Assembly: GCF_031845265.1 (NCBI RefSeq)
Contig: NZ_JAVRBG010000016.1
Location: 14,550 to 78,549 of the forward strand
Direction: 5' to 3'
DNA length: 64,000 bases
Source: Mesonia ostreae
Lineage (GTDB): Bacteria > Bacteroidota > Bacteroidia > Flavobacteriales > Flavobacteriaceae
Each line of letters starts with the position of its first letter. The first letter of the stretch is position 1. Under the pieces are notes generated by a model. The model was not told the origin of the DNA and made no database searches. It saw only the letters and a list, made by a program, of their open reading frames with translations. Below, piece by piece: positions 8,457-17,789 of the stretch. The translations under genes were made by a program, and so were the position numbers.

Positions 8457-9751
8457 TACTTAATAATTAATTTTAAGGTTTGTTGTGTATTTTCTTGCTG
8501 AACACGCACTAAATAAACCCCAGTGGAAAGTGTATTTACAGAAATCCCGTTATTGGTGTAGGTTGCTTTTTTAACTAACTTAGCATTTAAGTTATAAATA
8601 CTAACTTCTGCTGCTTGTTGCGTAGTTAGGAATAATTTATCTACCGTTGGGTTAGGGTAGATTGCCAATTGAAGTTCTTCTTGCGTTTGTTCTACAGATA
8701 AGTCTTCGGCCTCATATTTATAAATTCCATTAGGAATTAATCCTACCGTATAACTATTTAAAAAATTTCCTGTAACATCGTATGTATGTATAATTCCATC
8801 TGTTACATAATCTAACGCATCTGCTAAATAAAAAGTATCATCTATTAAAGAAAGACCATAAGATATCTGTAAACTCTCTGTTGTGGTATCTATAAATGGA
8901 GTTGTTGATAAAGAAGTATCTATAAAATCAAATTCAAAAATATTATTATTTAGAACATAATATGCTATTCCATTTTCAACTTCTAAAAAATCTGGGTGTT
9001 CTCCTGTTGCAAAATCAAATTCTTCAATAGCGGTGTTATCCGTTAAATCTATTCTAAAAAGCTTGGCTTGTGTTTCCGTTCCTGTCCAAGCAGGCATTCC
9101 TCCACAAAGTACATATAGGTAATCATCATCCACTTCTAAAGAGTTTGGAATATCAGCCAAGGTAATTTCAGAAACACTATAATCTGTTAAGTCTATAACA
9201 GAAACTGAATTCCCGTAGCCATAACCTCCTTGATGCCCCACAAAAAGAGTGTTCCCTTTTTTAACAATCTCTTCAGGACCTTCAGCTACAGCTATATTAT
9301 CTATTACCGTATAATTTTGTAAATCTATAACCGCCACATAATCATCTGTGGTATCTGTAGGATCTCCCCAGTTGGTCACATAGGCAAGTCCATTATCAAA
9401 TGCTATGTAACGTGGGTTATCTATACCACTGGTAATAGTTGTTATGTGCGAAAAAGAAACTCTATCTACTACATTTATTTCGCTAGAACCATTAGAAACA
9501 ATATAAGCTTCATCTCCTTCAAATCCCATTCCTTGAGCAACTTGTCCTAAATCTAATTCTGTATTTTGATTTGCAAATACATTGTTAGATAAATTATTAG
9601 AATCATCTAAAAAAGATACCGAAGCTGTATTGGTTCCAAACATACCTTCGTTTAAAATAAAAACGCCGTCATCATACGTGTTTTGTGCAAAATTATATTG
9701 CGAAATTAATCCCAATATGCATACGATTAAAAATGTGTAATTCTTTGTCAT
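8456..9751 (-). CDS. BtuG-like YncE/DUF5074 beta-propeller with T9SS sorting domain
   Basis: A 431-residue exported protein with signal peptide (residues 1-22, ending FAQN), a seven-bladed-propeller-like YncE/DUF5074 body, and a C-terminal T9SS sorting domain beginning near LAIYPNPTVDKLFL. The propeller repeats carry NPRYIAFDNGLAYVTNWGDP, VAEGPEEIVKKGNTLFVGHQ and GYGNSVSVIDL. These segments closely parallel the upstream gene (9772-10848), so the two are tandem paralogues. In Bacteroides, BtuG is a surface propeller that captures B12 and hands it to BtuB; this protein should act similarly but be attached through T9SS instead of a lipid. Confidence 0.8.
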   Translation of the reverse strand: MTKNYTFLIVCILGLISQYNFAQNTYDDGVFILNEGMFGTNTASVSFLDDSNNLSNNVFANQNTELDLGQVAQGMGFEGDEAYIVSNGSSEINVVDRVSFSHITTITSGIDNPRYIAFDNGLAYVTNWGDPTDTTDDYVAVIDLQNYTVIDNIAVAEGPEEIVKKGNTLFVGHQGGYGYGNSVSVIDLTDYSVSEITLADIPNSLEVDDDYLYVLCGGMPAWTGTETQAKLFRIDLTDNTAIEEFDFATGEHPDFLEVENGIAYYVLNNNIFEFDFIDTSLSTTPFIDTTTESLQISYGLSLIDDTFYLADALDYVTDGIIHTYDVTGNFLNSYTVGLIPNGIYKYEAEDLSVEQTQEELQLAIYPNPTVDKLFLTTQQAAEVSIYNLNAKLVKKATYTNNGISVNTLSTGVYLVRVQQENTQQTLKLIIK

Positions 9752-9771
9752 GATTTTCTTGTTTTAAAATA

Positions 9772-10848
9772 TTAGTTGTTAAAATAAAATCCGTTAGGGA
9801 TAAGTTGTACTGAATAATTATGAAGCAATTCTCCTTGAGTTGAATACGTAAAAACTTCTCCGTTTGAAGTATAATCTTTAGCATCTGCAATATAGATTAC
9901 ATCGTTATGAATGCTAAAGCCATATAATACCGATACATTTTGCGCTTCGGTAGAAAATAATGGAGAAGAAGGCAAACTAAAGTCAGCTATATTTAGCTGA
10001 AAAATATCTCTACCAATTACGTAATGTAACTTGTTATTGTTTTCTACTAAAAATCCTGGATGAATTTCTTCTGAAAATTCTAGTTCCTCTTCTACCGTTT
10101 GTGATGCTAAATTGATTTTAAAAAGGCTTGCATTGGTTTCCTCTCCAGTCCAATTTGCTTTTCCAGAGCATAACACATATAAAAAATCGCCTTTTACGAC
10201 TAAACCATCGGGCACATCATTTACCTCTATAGAAGTCTGCAAGGAATTTGTCGCAGTATTGATCACAGAAATAGTATTACCGTAGCCCCAACCTCCTTTA
10301 TGAGCCACGTAAATCTTTCCGTTTTTCTTGACTAGCTTCTCTGGTCCTTCTGCCACCTCTATTTTTTGGACCACTTCGTAATTTTCTAAATTGATAACCG
10401 CTATATAATCATCGGTAATATCTGCAGGATCTCCCCAATTGGTGACGTAAGCAAAGTTGTCATCAAAAATAATATATCGAGGATTCAAGATTCCCTCTTC
10501 CAAGGTAGTGACAGATTCCATCGTATATCGGTTTACCACTTCAATGGTGTTAGAGTTATTAATGAGTATATAGGCAAGGTCCTCATGAAACCCCATACTT
10601 TGAGCTACGTCTCCCAAGTTCCTATTATTTTCAGCAGAAAATACAGCGTTGTAAACCGTTCCCTCTTCACTTATAAAAGAAAGTGACGCATTGCTATAAG
10701 TGAAACCTCCCTCATTGAGCACAAAAAAACCATTAGTATATTCTCCTTCTGGTAAAGTAGGGTTTTCAATTGTTTCATCATCTTTAGAACAACTGCTTAG
10801 AAAGACAGCTATAAGAAGTAAAAGCCAAACATTACTATTTTTTTTCAT
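9772..10848 (-). CDS. btuG: BtuG-like beta-propeller lipoprotein
   Basis: A 358-residue lipoprotein with the lipobox at Cys20 (LSSC) and the acidic follow-on SKDDE, which matches the lipoprotein export signal known to direct surface exposure in Flavobacteriaceae. The body is a YncE/DUF5074-like propeller with NPRYIIFDDNFAYVTNWGDP, VAEGPEKLVKKNGKIYVAHK and GYGNTISVI. It lies 1 bp after btuB, under the same cobalamin riboswitch. By position and fold it corresponds to Bacteroides BtuG, the high-affinity cobalamin-binding partner of BtuB. The symbol is assigned by context, not by direct similarity search. Confidence 0.8.
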   Translation of the reverse strand: MKKNSNVWLLLLIAVFLSSCSKDDETIENPTLPEGEYTNGFFVLNEGGFTYSNASLSFISEEGTVYNAVFSAENNRNLGDVAQSMGFHEDLAYILINNSNTIEVVNRYTMESVTTLEEGILNPRYIIFDDNFAYVTNWGDPADITDDYIAVINLENYEVVQKIEVAEGPEKLVKKNGKIYVAHKGGWGYGNTISVINTATNSLQTSIEVNDVPDGLVVKGDFLYVLCSGKANWTGEETNASLFKINLASQTVEEELEFSEEIHPGFLVENNNKLHYVIGRDIFQLNIADFSLPSSPLFSTEAQNVSVLYGFSIHNDVIYIADAKDYTSNGEVFTYSTQGELLHNYSVQLIPNGFYFNN

Positions 10849-10849
10849 C

Positions 10850-12682
10850 TTAAAAGTTTAAATTTAGATATGCATTAAAATTTCTGCCAGGCATAGGCCT
10901 GTTGAGAACGCTCGCATAAGATTCGTTCCAAAGATTTAAAAGTTGTATTCCTAGTTTATATTTTTTCTGCTTTCCCAAAGCATATTCTAGCCCCAAATTA
11001 CCTATCATATAATTATCAAGAATATGTTCTGGCGCATTGTCGGTGGTGGTATATACCTCTCCATTATTCAAGTATTGGTAATACGTAGAGAAGTTTTTAA
11101 ACGAATAAGAAAGTGAAGCGGTGAACTTGTGATAAGGCACGTAAATAAGTTGATTTTTTGTCGCTTGATTTTCTGAAACCGTATACGCATAGGTTCCATC
11201 TAAGGCGAACTTATGCGCTCCTATCTCTTCTTGAAAGTGAAACATCGTTTCTAGTCCGTAGATTTCTACACGCTCTGTATTTTGAGGACGCCAAACTCCG
11301 GAAACGTCCGGAACCCAACTCAGTAAATTTTCTACGGAATTATAATAGACCGTAAACTGAAACGTATTTTTCCAAAATTTAAATAGATTAGAAATTTCTC
11401 CTTGGTAAGACAATTCTGGACTAAGCTCTGTATTCCCCACTCCTTGCCAATACAAATCGTTATACGTAGGGATTCTAAAACTTTTGGAAGTGTTGATCTT
11501 TAAGTGATAAAAATCGGTAAATTGAGTGCTGATTCCTGCGGAATATAAAAAGGGATTTTCATAATCTTCGTTTAATTCCTGCCGAAGACTTACTTCATAT
11601 AAAACCTTATCGCTAATTTGATGTTTAATTCCTAAAATTACCGATCCTAGGTTTCTAATTTCTTGAGAAATATCTGATCCCTCACCGTCATTCCGAGTAT
11701 AATTCAATTTCCCCTGAAGCGCTATTTTTTTGGTCAATCTATAATTCAGGTTATATTTTACAAATAAACTTTCCACATTTCCGTAGGTGAAAAAATCATT
11801 ATTTACATTAGGGTAATATTCGTAATCTTCTGTAATGTATGCAAGTTTGGCGCTGGAGCTAATTCGTTTATAATTCCTACCCCATTCTAATAAACTCCGC
11901 GTATTGAAATCGTAATATTTTGTAGCCAAGGCATTGGGGGTGGGCAAGGAAAAATTTCTCTTTCCGTCGTAGATATTGGAAAAAAGACGAATCTCATCAA
12001 AACGGGATAATTTAATTCCACCTGAAAGAGCGATATTCGTATTATGATAGTTTCCGTTTTTATTCTTTCTTTCGGTACCTAAATACGGATAATCGTTATC
12101 TGAGCCATTTCTTGAATAGCCTAAAGAAAAAGAAGTGTTTTTTTCTGAATAAGCAGTTTTATAATTAACTCCGTAAGTATTAAAGCTGCCGTAATTCAAG
12201 AACACTGAATTTCGAAAACCTTTATGATATTCTAATATATTTTCTAGATAAATACTTCCGCCAATCGCATTGCTACCATCTTCTACTCCGCTACCACCAG
12301 GTTTAACGACAATCTGGTCAAAGCCACGAGTATTAATGGTGTTAAAATCGGTTTGTCCCGTCGTTTGAGAATTAATGTTGATCCCATTCCAAAGCACCGC
12401 AGTTTGTGAAGCAGTCGTTCCCCTAAATGAAGGAGAAGAAACCATCCCTGCACCATTTTCTTTAAAATAAACGTTAGAATTAAAATTGAGTAGATTGGTT
12501 AACGAAGCTTGATTTCTTTTTAAAACACTATCATTAAGCACCGTATAATTTCTGGTATAAGAAGAGTCTTTTAGACGAATATCTTGTAGCAAGACTTCTC
12601 CCAAAACGTTAATCGTATCGTTTTGAGCCGCTCCTTGTAAGAAACAAAGAATACCTAAAAGAGTAAGAATAAAGTACTTCAT
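10850..12682 (-). CDS. btuB: TonB-dependent vitamin B12 receptor BtuB
   Basis: A 610-residue outer-membrane TonB-dependent receptor. A signal peptide (residues 1-19, ending GAAQ) is followed by a plug domain (about 25-150; SPSFRGTTASQTAVLWNGI and the IGGSIYLEN end) and a beta-barrel that finishes in the expected aromatic residue (NAYLNLNF). Cobalamin is the likely substrate because a B12 riboswitch sits directly upstream and propeller BtuG-like genes follow. It is small for a Bacteroidota TonB receptor and lacks the N-terminal carboxypeptidase-like domain of SusC types, as expected for BtuB. Confidence 0.92.
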   Translation of the reverse strand: MKYFILTLLGILCFLQGAAQNDTINVLGEVLLQDIRLKDSSYTRNYTVLNDSVLKRNQASLTNLLNFNSNVYFKENGAGMVSSPSFRGTTASQTAVLWNGININSQTTGQTDFNTINTRGFDQIVVKPGGSGVEDGSNAIGGSIYLENILEYHKGFRNSVFLNYGSFNTYGVNYKTAYSEKNTSFSLGYSRNGSDNDYPYLGTERKNKNGNYHNTNIALSGGIKLSRFDEIRLFSNIYDGKRNFSLPTPNALATKYYDFNTRSLLEWGRNYKRISSSAKLAYITEDYEYYPNVNNDFFTYGNVESLFVKYNLNYRLTKKIALQGKLNYTRNDGEGSDISQEIRNLGSVILGIKHQISDKVLYEVSLRQELNEDYENPFLYSAGISTQFTDFYHLKINTSKSFRIPTYNDLYWQGVGNTELSPELSYQGEISNLFKFWKNTFQFTVYYNSVENLLSWVPDVSGVWRPQNTERVEIYGLETMFHFQEEIGAHKFALDGTYAYTVSENQATKNQLIYVPYHKFTASLSYSFKNFSTYYQYLNNGEVYTTTDNAPEHILDNYMIGNLGLEYALGKQKKYKLGIQLLNLWNESYASVLNRPMPGRNFNAYLNLNF

Positions 12683-12725
12683 ACACGCCCGACCCTTTAC
12701 CCGAAAGTCTCAGTTTTTTAATTAA

Positions 12726-12895
12726 AAATACTGGCAGGTCTCCTGGCTTGCGTCTTTTTGATTATCCTTCCCATTTTAAAAAAACAGTGGATTGAAGTGA
12801 ATCAAAAGCATCTCTCTACAGAGACTAAGCGTACAGTTGCGGGAACAGCTTCCGAATTTAACGAAATTCCCTTTTAATAAACAGCTGATTGACTA
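12726..12895 (-). promoter_or_regulatory. Cobalamin (AdoCbl) riboswitch
   Basis: On the minus strand the B12 box AAGCCAGGAGACCTGCC is exact at 12749-12733, and the conserved core segment CTGTTCCCGCAACTGTACG lies at about 12850-12832. Between them is GGGAAGGATAAT of the peripheral helices. These are the diagnostic motifs of the cobalamin riboswitch. It ends about 45-50 nt before the btuB start and should repress btuB and the following genes when cobalamin is plentiful. A TACTTTTG -7 element on the minus strand (12926-12919) could start the leader. Confidence 0.95.
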
Positions 12896-12940
12896 TAACT
12901 GTTTAACCAATTTGAAGACAAAAGTAAACATTTTACTCAC

Positions 12941-12975
12941 TTTGAGCATCAGAAAATGAAATAATCTTACTTTTG
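12941..12975 (+). promoter_or_regulatory. Candidate promoter of the B12 ABC importer operon
   Basis: A TACTTTTG -7 element at 12968-12975 fits the Bacteroidota consensus TAnnTTTG. A TTTG at 12941-12944 is 23 bp upstream, slightly longer than the usual 19-21. The predicted start of transcription is about 10 bp before the TTG start codon at 12992, so the leader would be too short for its own riboswitch. Confidence 0.5.
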
Positions 12976-12991
12976 TTGAAAATATTACATC

Positions 12992-14128
12992 TTGAAAAAT
13001 ACATTCTTCATTTTAAGTTTACTTATCATCGTTTCTTGCAAAGAACAAGAAAAGAAAGAAACAAAAATAAACGCTCTGCAAGGAAAAGAGGTGGCTATTG
13101 ACTATGCCAACGGATTTTCTATTACCAATTATGAAGATTATAAAATTATAAAAGTGAACAGTCCCTGGCCTAAAGCCGAAGAAGAATTCACTTACGTATT
13201 GGCAGAAAAAGGAGTTGAGCTTCCAAAAGAATTGAGCTATAATCAACGCGTGACTATTCCTGTAAAGAAAATGGTGGTGACTTCCACCACACATATTCCG
13301 TCTTTAGAAAGTTTAGGTGTTGAAAATACTTTAGTTGGTTTTCCCAATACCAAATATGTTTCCTCCAAAAAGACAAGAGCCTTAATCGATGAGGGAAAAG
13401 TAAAAGAATTAGGAAAAAATGAAGCAATCAATACTGAAGTCTTACTAGATATTCAACCCGATGTAGTGATTGGATTTGCGATGGAAGGTGGTAATAAAAC
13501 CTTCAATATCATCCAAAAAAGCGGCATTCCTGTGGTTTACAATGGTGATTGGATAGAAGCGAATCCTTTAGGTAAAGCAGAATGGATTAAATTCTTTGGT
13601 GCCTTTTATAACAAAGAAGACTTAGCTTCAAGTATTTTTAAAGAAATTGAAACTTCGTACAACGAAGCAAAAAAAATAGCTGCAAACGCTCAAGGGAAGC
13701 CTAGTGTTCTCTGCGGTTCTATGTACAAAGATGTATGGTATTTGCCTTATGGAGATTCTTGGCAAGCAAAATTTATTAAAGACGCCAATGCAACTTATTT
13801 GTATAAAGATACTCAAGGCAGCGGCAGTATTTCTATGGCTTTTGAGAGTGTCTTAGAAAATGCTCAAGATGCAGATTTTTGGATTGCGCCGGGGTCTTTT
13901 ACTGCCTATGAAACGATGACAAATGCAAGCGAGCATTATGACAAGTTTAAGGCTTTCCAAAAGAAAGAAATTTATTCTTATGCAGGAGTTTTAGGAGAAA
14001 CAGGTGGAGTTTTATATTATGAACTAGCTCCTAATAGACCAGATCTTGTATTAAAAGATTTGATTAAAATATTTCATCCAGACTTATTAACCAATTATGA
14101 AACTACGTTTTTTAAACCTCTAGATTAA
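12992..14128 (+). CDS. B12 ABC transporter substrate-binding lipoprotein (BtuF-like)
   Basis: A 378-residue class III periplasmic binding lipoprotein (lipobox ending at Cys16, IVSC). The periplasmic-binding fold is recognisable from VVVTSTTHIPSLESLGVENTL, LLDIQPDVVIGFAMEG and the C-terminal EIYSYAGVLGETGG. The start is TTG at 12992; the reading frame leads straight into a signal peptide, so the TTG looks genuine. It heads a three-gene operon with a FecCD permease and an ATPase and is divergent from the riboswitch-controlled btuB operon. That makes cobalamin the likely ligand, although the family also binds heme and siderophores. Confidence 0.82.
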   Translation: MKNTFFILSLLIIVSCKEQEKKETKINALQGKEVAIDYANGFSITNYEDYKIIKVNSPWPKAEEEFTYVLAEKGVELPKELSYNQRVTIPVKKMVVTSTTHIPSLESLGVENTLVGFPNTKYVSSKKTRALIDEGKVKELGKNEAINTEVLLDIQPDVVIGFAMEGGNKTFNIIQKSGIPVVYNGDWIEANPLGKAEWIKFFGAFYNKEDLASSIFKEIETSYNEAKKIAANAQGKPSVLCGSMYKDVWYLPYGDSWQAKFIKDANATYLYKDTQGSGSISMAFESVLENAQDADFWIAPGSFTAYETMTNASEHYDKFKAFQKKEIYSYAGVLGETGGVLYYELAPNRPDLVLKDLIKIFHPDLLTNYETTFFKPLD

Positions 14129-14129
14129 C

Positions 14130-15152
14130 TTGAAAAACCTAGCTACTTATTTTTGGGTTGGAATCCTCATTTTGATTCTTTCGGTGTTTCTAAATATTAG
14201 TTTAGGCTCGGTTGCTATTCCTTTAGACGAAGTTTTAAAATCTATTTTTCATCTGAATGTTAGCAAAGAAAGTTGGCAATATATTATTTTGGATTATCGC
14301 TTACCAAAAGCATTTACCGCTATTTTAGTAGGTTCTGGTTTAGGCTTAAGCGGATTGCTAATGCAAACATTATTTAGAAATCCGTTGGCTGGTCCTTATG
14401 TGTTAGGCTTGAGTAGCGGTGCAAGTTTGGGCGTGGCTTTGGTTATTATGGGCAGTAGTCTTTTTGGCGGAGTCGCAGCTGGATTCATGCTTTCTAAATG
14501 GACTTTGGTGATTGCCTCTAGTTTGGGAAGTTTCTTGGTTTTATTGGCAATTCTAGCCGCTTCTTTTAGAATAAAAGACACCATGGCCTTGTTAATTATT
14601 GGGTTAATGTTTGCCAGTTTAACCGCTGCGGTAGTAAGTGTACTCTCCTATTTTAGCTCGTCTCAACAACTCCAACAATATGTTTTTTGGTCGTTTGGCA
14701 GTTTAGGGGATTTGTCTTGGGTAGAAGTAGGAATTTTATTTCTTTTTTGGCTTATCGGGATTATTCTCAGCATCTTTTGCATTAAAAATCTTAACTCCCT
14801 TTTATTGGGAGAACACTACGCAAAAAGTTTAGGGACGAATTTAAAACGAAATCGCTTTTTGGTCATTTTGGCAACCAGTTTAATCGCCGGAAGCATTACA
14901 GCCTTTGCAGGTCCCATTGCATTTATAGGATTGGCCGTTCCGCACTTGGTACGTCAAATTATACCTAGCAGCAACCATTTAATTCTAGTGCCCGCTGTAT
15001 TAATTGGTGGCGCCATTTTAATGCTTATTTGTGATAGCATTGCTCAAATTCCAGGAAGCGGACTTACACTTCCCATCAATGCTATTACCTCTCTAATTGG
15101 CGCACCCGTAGTCATTTGGCTCTTGGTAAGAAAAAAGAAACTCCTGTTTTAA
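14130..15152 (+). CDS. FecCD/BtuC-family ABC transporter permease
   Basis: A 340-residue inner-membrane permease of the BtuCD type, with about ten membrane segments. Recognisable motifs are DYRLPKAFTAILVGSGLGLS near the N-terminus, MQTLFRNPLAGPYVLGLSSG, and the ATPase-coupling region with IAFIGLAVPHLVRQ near residue 265. It begins 1 bp after the binding-protein gene, again at a TTG codon; no in-frame ATG occurs before MQTLFRN, which is too far inside. It should form the translocation channel for cobalamin together with the downstream ATPase. Confidence 0.88.
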   Translation: MKNLATYFWVGILILILSVFLNISLGSVAIPLDEVLKSIFHLNVSKESWQYIILDYRLPKAFTAILVGSGLGLSGLLMQTLFRNPLAGPYVLGLSSGASLGVALVIMGSSLFGGVAAGFMLSKWTLVIASSLGSFLVLLAILAASFRIKDTMALLIIGLMFASLTAAVVSVLSYFSSSQQLQQYVFWSFGSLGDLSWVEVGILFLFWLIGIILSIFCIKNLNSLLLGEHYAKSLGTNLKRNRFLVILATSLIAGSITAFAGPIAFIGLAVPHLVRQIIPSSNHLILVPAVLIGGAILMLICDSIAQIPGSGLTLPINAITSLIGAPVVIWLLVRKKKLLF

Positions 15153-15154
15153 GT

Positions 15155-15937
15155 ATGAAAAAGCAAACCTCTACCTCCATTTTAACTACGCGTAACTTAA
15201 GTATAGGTTATGAAGATAAGTTGGTGGCAAAAAATATAAACCTCAACATTCATCCAGGAGAATTGATTGCGGTGATTGGCGTTAATGGATCGGGGAAATC
15301 TACTTTACTAAAAACCATTACCAAAGAATTAGAGCCCACTTCTGGAGAAGTATTTTTAGAAGACACTGCTTTAGAGAAAATATCAGCAAAAGAGATTTCA
15401 GAAAAAATAAGCATTGTGCTTACCGAAACTCATTTTTCAAAAAATTTAAGCGTCAAAGAACTAATTGCCTTAGGAAGGCACCCCTACACCAATTGGCTGG
15501 GCGTTTTAAGTCAACAAGATAAAGAGGCTATTTATAATGCGATTGAGTTGATAGATCTTCAGGATTTAGCAGATAGAAAGTGCAGCAGTTTAAGTGACGG
15601 ACAGTTACAAAAAGTGATGCTTGCCAGAGCACTTGCGCAAGATACTCCGCTTATTATTTTAGACGAGCCCACCACTCATCTCGATTTGTACCACAAAGCC
15701 TTTGTTTTAAAACTGCTGAAAAAGCTATCTAAAACCACTCAAAAGGCCATTGTGTTTGCTACCCATGAAATCGATTTAGCCTTGCAATTGTGTGATCAGA
15801 TTATACTGATAAATGATGGAAAAGTATTTCAACAAACGCCAGAAGAACTCATCAAACAAAAACACCTAGAACATCTTTTCCCCAGCGACCTTATTCAGTT
15901 TGATGCCGTAAGTAAAAGCTTCAAAATTAAAAGTTAA
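15155..15937 (+). CDS. ABC transporter ATP-binding protein (BtuD/FecE-like)
   Basis: A 260-residue ATPase powering the adjacent permease. Walker A is GVNGSGKST at about 42-50, the Q-loop region is near 90, the signature LSDGQ is near 147, and Walker B is LIILDEPTTHLD near 166-177, followed by the switch His in FATHEID. I choose the ATG at 15155, 2 bp after the permease stop; a TTG at 15116 inside the permease would add an unconserved N-terminus. No terminator hairpin is evident after it. Confidence 0.88.
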   Translation: MKKQTSTSILTTRNLSIGYEDKLVAKNINLNIHPGELIAVIGVNGSGKSTLLKTITKELEPTSGEVFLEDTALEKISAKEISEKISIVLTETHFSKNLSVKELIALGRHPYTNWLGVLSQQDKEAIYNAIELIDLQDLADRKCSSLSDGQLQKVMLARALAQDTPLIILDEPTTHLDLYHKAFVLKLLKKLSKTTQKAIVFATHEIDLALQLCDQIILINDGKVFQQTPEELIKQKHLEHLFPSDLIQFDAVSKSFKIKS

Positions 15938-15994
15938 GTATTTTAACTTAGGAGTGCTTATATGTATATTTGAAAGATTTATTACTAGAATCTC

Positions 15995-17371
15995 ATGCAA
16001 GAATCTCATCTTCTTATCATTGCCGGAATTTTTATTTTTCTTAGCGGAATTATATTAGGCATCTTGATAAAGCATCTAAATAGTAGCAAAAAAACGGCAG
16101 ACTTAGAAAGTTTTGGTAAACAGAAAGAATTAGAGCTGAATGCTTTACAAGAGCAACAAGAAAAATCTGAAGCTTATTTTTTGACGCTTAAAGCGGAAAT
16201 GCAGCAAGAAATTAAGGAAACTGGAAGAGACCGCGAGGAAATTAGAAGTGAGAAAGATTTCTTTAAAAATGAGCTTACGCGGAAAAATGTAGAGTTTGAA
16301 AATTTAAAACAACGTAACGAAGAACAGAAGAATGAAGTAGCGCAACTGCAAGAAAAATTTCAGAAAGAGTTTGAAAATTTAGCCAATAAAATCTTAGAGC
16401 AGAAATCAGAAAAGTTTACACTTCAGAATAAAGAAAATATTCAAAATATTTTACATCCGCTGCAAGAGAAAATTAAAGTCTTTGAAGAAAAAGTAGATCG
16501 AAACAGCGAAAATTCCTTAAGAAGACACGCCGAATTAGGAAAACAACTCGAATTTCTCAATGAACAAAATGTAAAAATTAGTGAAGAGGCTACAAACCTT
16601 ACCAAAGCTTTAAAAGGTGATACTAAAATGCAAGGAAATTGGGGTGAAATGATTTTGGAAAGAGTCATGGAACGCAGCGGACTTCAAAAAAATAGCGAAT
16701 ATTTTGTACAGCAAAGCTTTACTACCCAAGATGGAAAACGAGTTATGCCCGATGTAGTGATTAAATTACCTGGAGAAAAGAAAATGATTATTGATGCCAA
16801 AGTTTCTCTCAATGCTTACGAGCGTTATATGAATGAAGACGACGAGACTCAAAAGCCGATGCATTTAAAAAATCATTTGATTTCTGTAAAGAAAAGAGTG
16901 GATGAATTAAGTAAAAAGAACTACCATCAACTTTACCAAATGGAAAGTCCAGATTTTGTATTGCTTTTTATTCCTATTGAGGCGGCATTTGCGATTGCTT
17001 CAAATAAATATCCTCAATTATACAATGATGCTTTTGATAAAAATATTATTATTGTTACACCTACCACCTTACTTGCGGTTTTAAAAACCATTGATAGTAT
17101 GTGGCAAAATGAAAAGCAAAAACAAAATGCGATTGAAATTGCTACTCAGGCAGGCGCTTTGTACGATTCTTTTGCTAACTTAACCGAGGAGTTATTAAAG
17201 CTAGGAAGACAGATAGGAACCGTACAAGGCAGTTATGAGACGGCAATGAAAAAGCTTACGGGAAAAGGGAACTTGATTCGTAGAGTAGAAAAACTGAAGA
17301 AACTTGGCGCAAAAGCCAGTAAACAAATAGATCAAAAATTGGTGGGTCTTAGTAATGATGAGGATACTTAA
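15995..17371 (+). CDS. rmuC: DNA recombination protein RmuC
   Basis: A 458-residue RmuC homologue. Residues 6-25 are one N-terminal membrane segment, residues about 35-190 a long coiled coil rich in Glu, Lys and Gln, and the remainder the RmuC nuclease-like core (GNWGEMILERVMERSGL, PDVVIKLPGEKKMIIDAKVS, SPDFVLLFIPIEAAF). In E. coli, RmuC limits inversion at short inverted repeats; the core belongs to the PD-(D/E)xK superfamily, and the DAK motif is visible here. It may share a transcript with the small membrane-protein gene 11 bp downstream. Confidence 0.92.
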   Translation: MQESHLLIIAGIFIFLSGIILGILIKHLNSSKKTADLESFGKQKELELNALQEQQEKSEAYFLTLKAEMQQEIKETGRDREEIRSEKDFFKNELTRKNVEFENLKQRNEEQKNEVAQLQEKFQKEFENLANKILEQKSEKFTLQNKENIQNILHPLQEKIKVFEEKVDRNSENSLRRHAELGKQLEFLNEQNVKISEEATNLTKALKGDTKMQGNWGEMILERVMERSGLQKNSEYFVQQSFTTQDGKRVMPDVVIKLPGEKKMIIDAKVSLNAYERYMNEDDETQKPMHLKNHLISVKKRVDELSKKNYHQLYQMESPDFVLLFIPIEAAFAIASNKYPQLYNDAFDKNIIIVTPTTLLAVLKTIDSMWQNEKQKQNAIEIATQAGALYDSFANLTEELLKLGRQIGTVQGSYETAMKKLTGKGNLIRRVEKLKKLGAKASKQIDQKLVGLSNDEDT

Positions 17372-17382
17372 TTTATAGAAAA

Positions 17383-17748
17383 ATGAAAAAAACACTTATT
17401 TATATATTACTCGGTATAGCGCTAGTGGCTATTATTTTTTACTCTTTTATTTACTTTGTTCCTTATAGTAAAGGTACACGAGCGGGAGAGCTTATTAAAT
17501 TTAGTAATCGCGGCGTAATCGTAAAAACGTGGGAAGGTGAAATAAGTCAAGGGATTAGTGGGGCTCAAATTTTTACGTTTTCAGTATTAGATCAAGAAGA
17601 GGAAGTCATTGAGAAACTGAATACCTATCAAGGAGAATATGTAGAACTTACCTATGTAGAAAGATACGGGACTTTTATTTTTTGGGGCGATACCAAATAT
17701 TTTATCACAGAAGTAGAACTTTCTAATTCACCTCATTTTAGAAGATAA
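17383..17748 (+). CDS. Conserved flavobacterial membrane-anchored protein, unknown function
   Basis: A 121-residue protein with one N-terminal membrane segment (residues 4-26) and a small beta-rich exported domain containing SKGTRAGELIKFSNRGV, KTWEGEISQG and WGDTKYFITEVE. I recall homologues in many Flavobacteria that have been labelled 6-phosphogluconate dehydrogenase; nothing in this short sequence supports that enzyme and the label should not be copied. The gene lies 11 bp after rmuC. Confidence 0.75.
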   Translation: MKKTLIYILLGIALVAIIFYSFIYFVPYSKGTRAGELIKFSNRGVIVKTWEGEISQGISGAQIFTFSVLDQEEEVIEKLNTYQGEYVELTYVERYGTFIFWGDTKYFITEVELSNSPHFRR

Positions 17749-17789
17749 ATTTAAGCTTCATCCAATTTAATTAATGAACTAAAAATAGT

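Noticed and set aside
12900..12991. A second riboswitch for the B12 importer operon
   Set aside because: The conserved B12 box and core occur only once and only on the minus strand; the plus-strand leader would be about 10 nt.
17383..17748. 6-phosphogluconate dehydrogenase
   Set aside because: At 121 residues with a membrane anchor and no NADP-binding motif, the label I remember for homologues is not supported.
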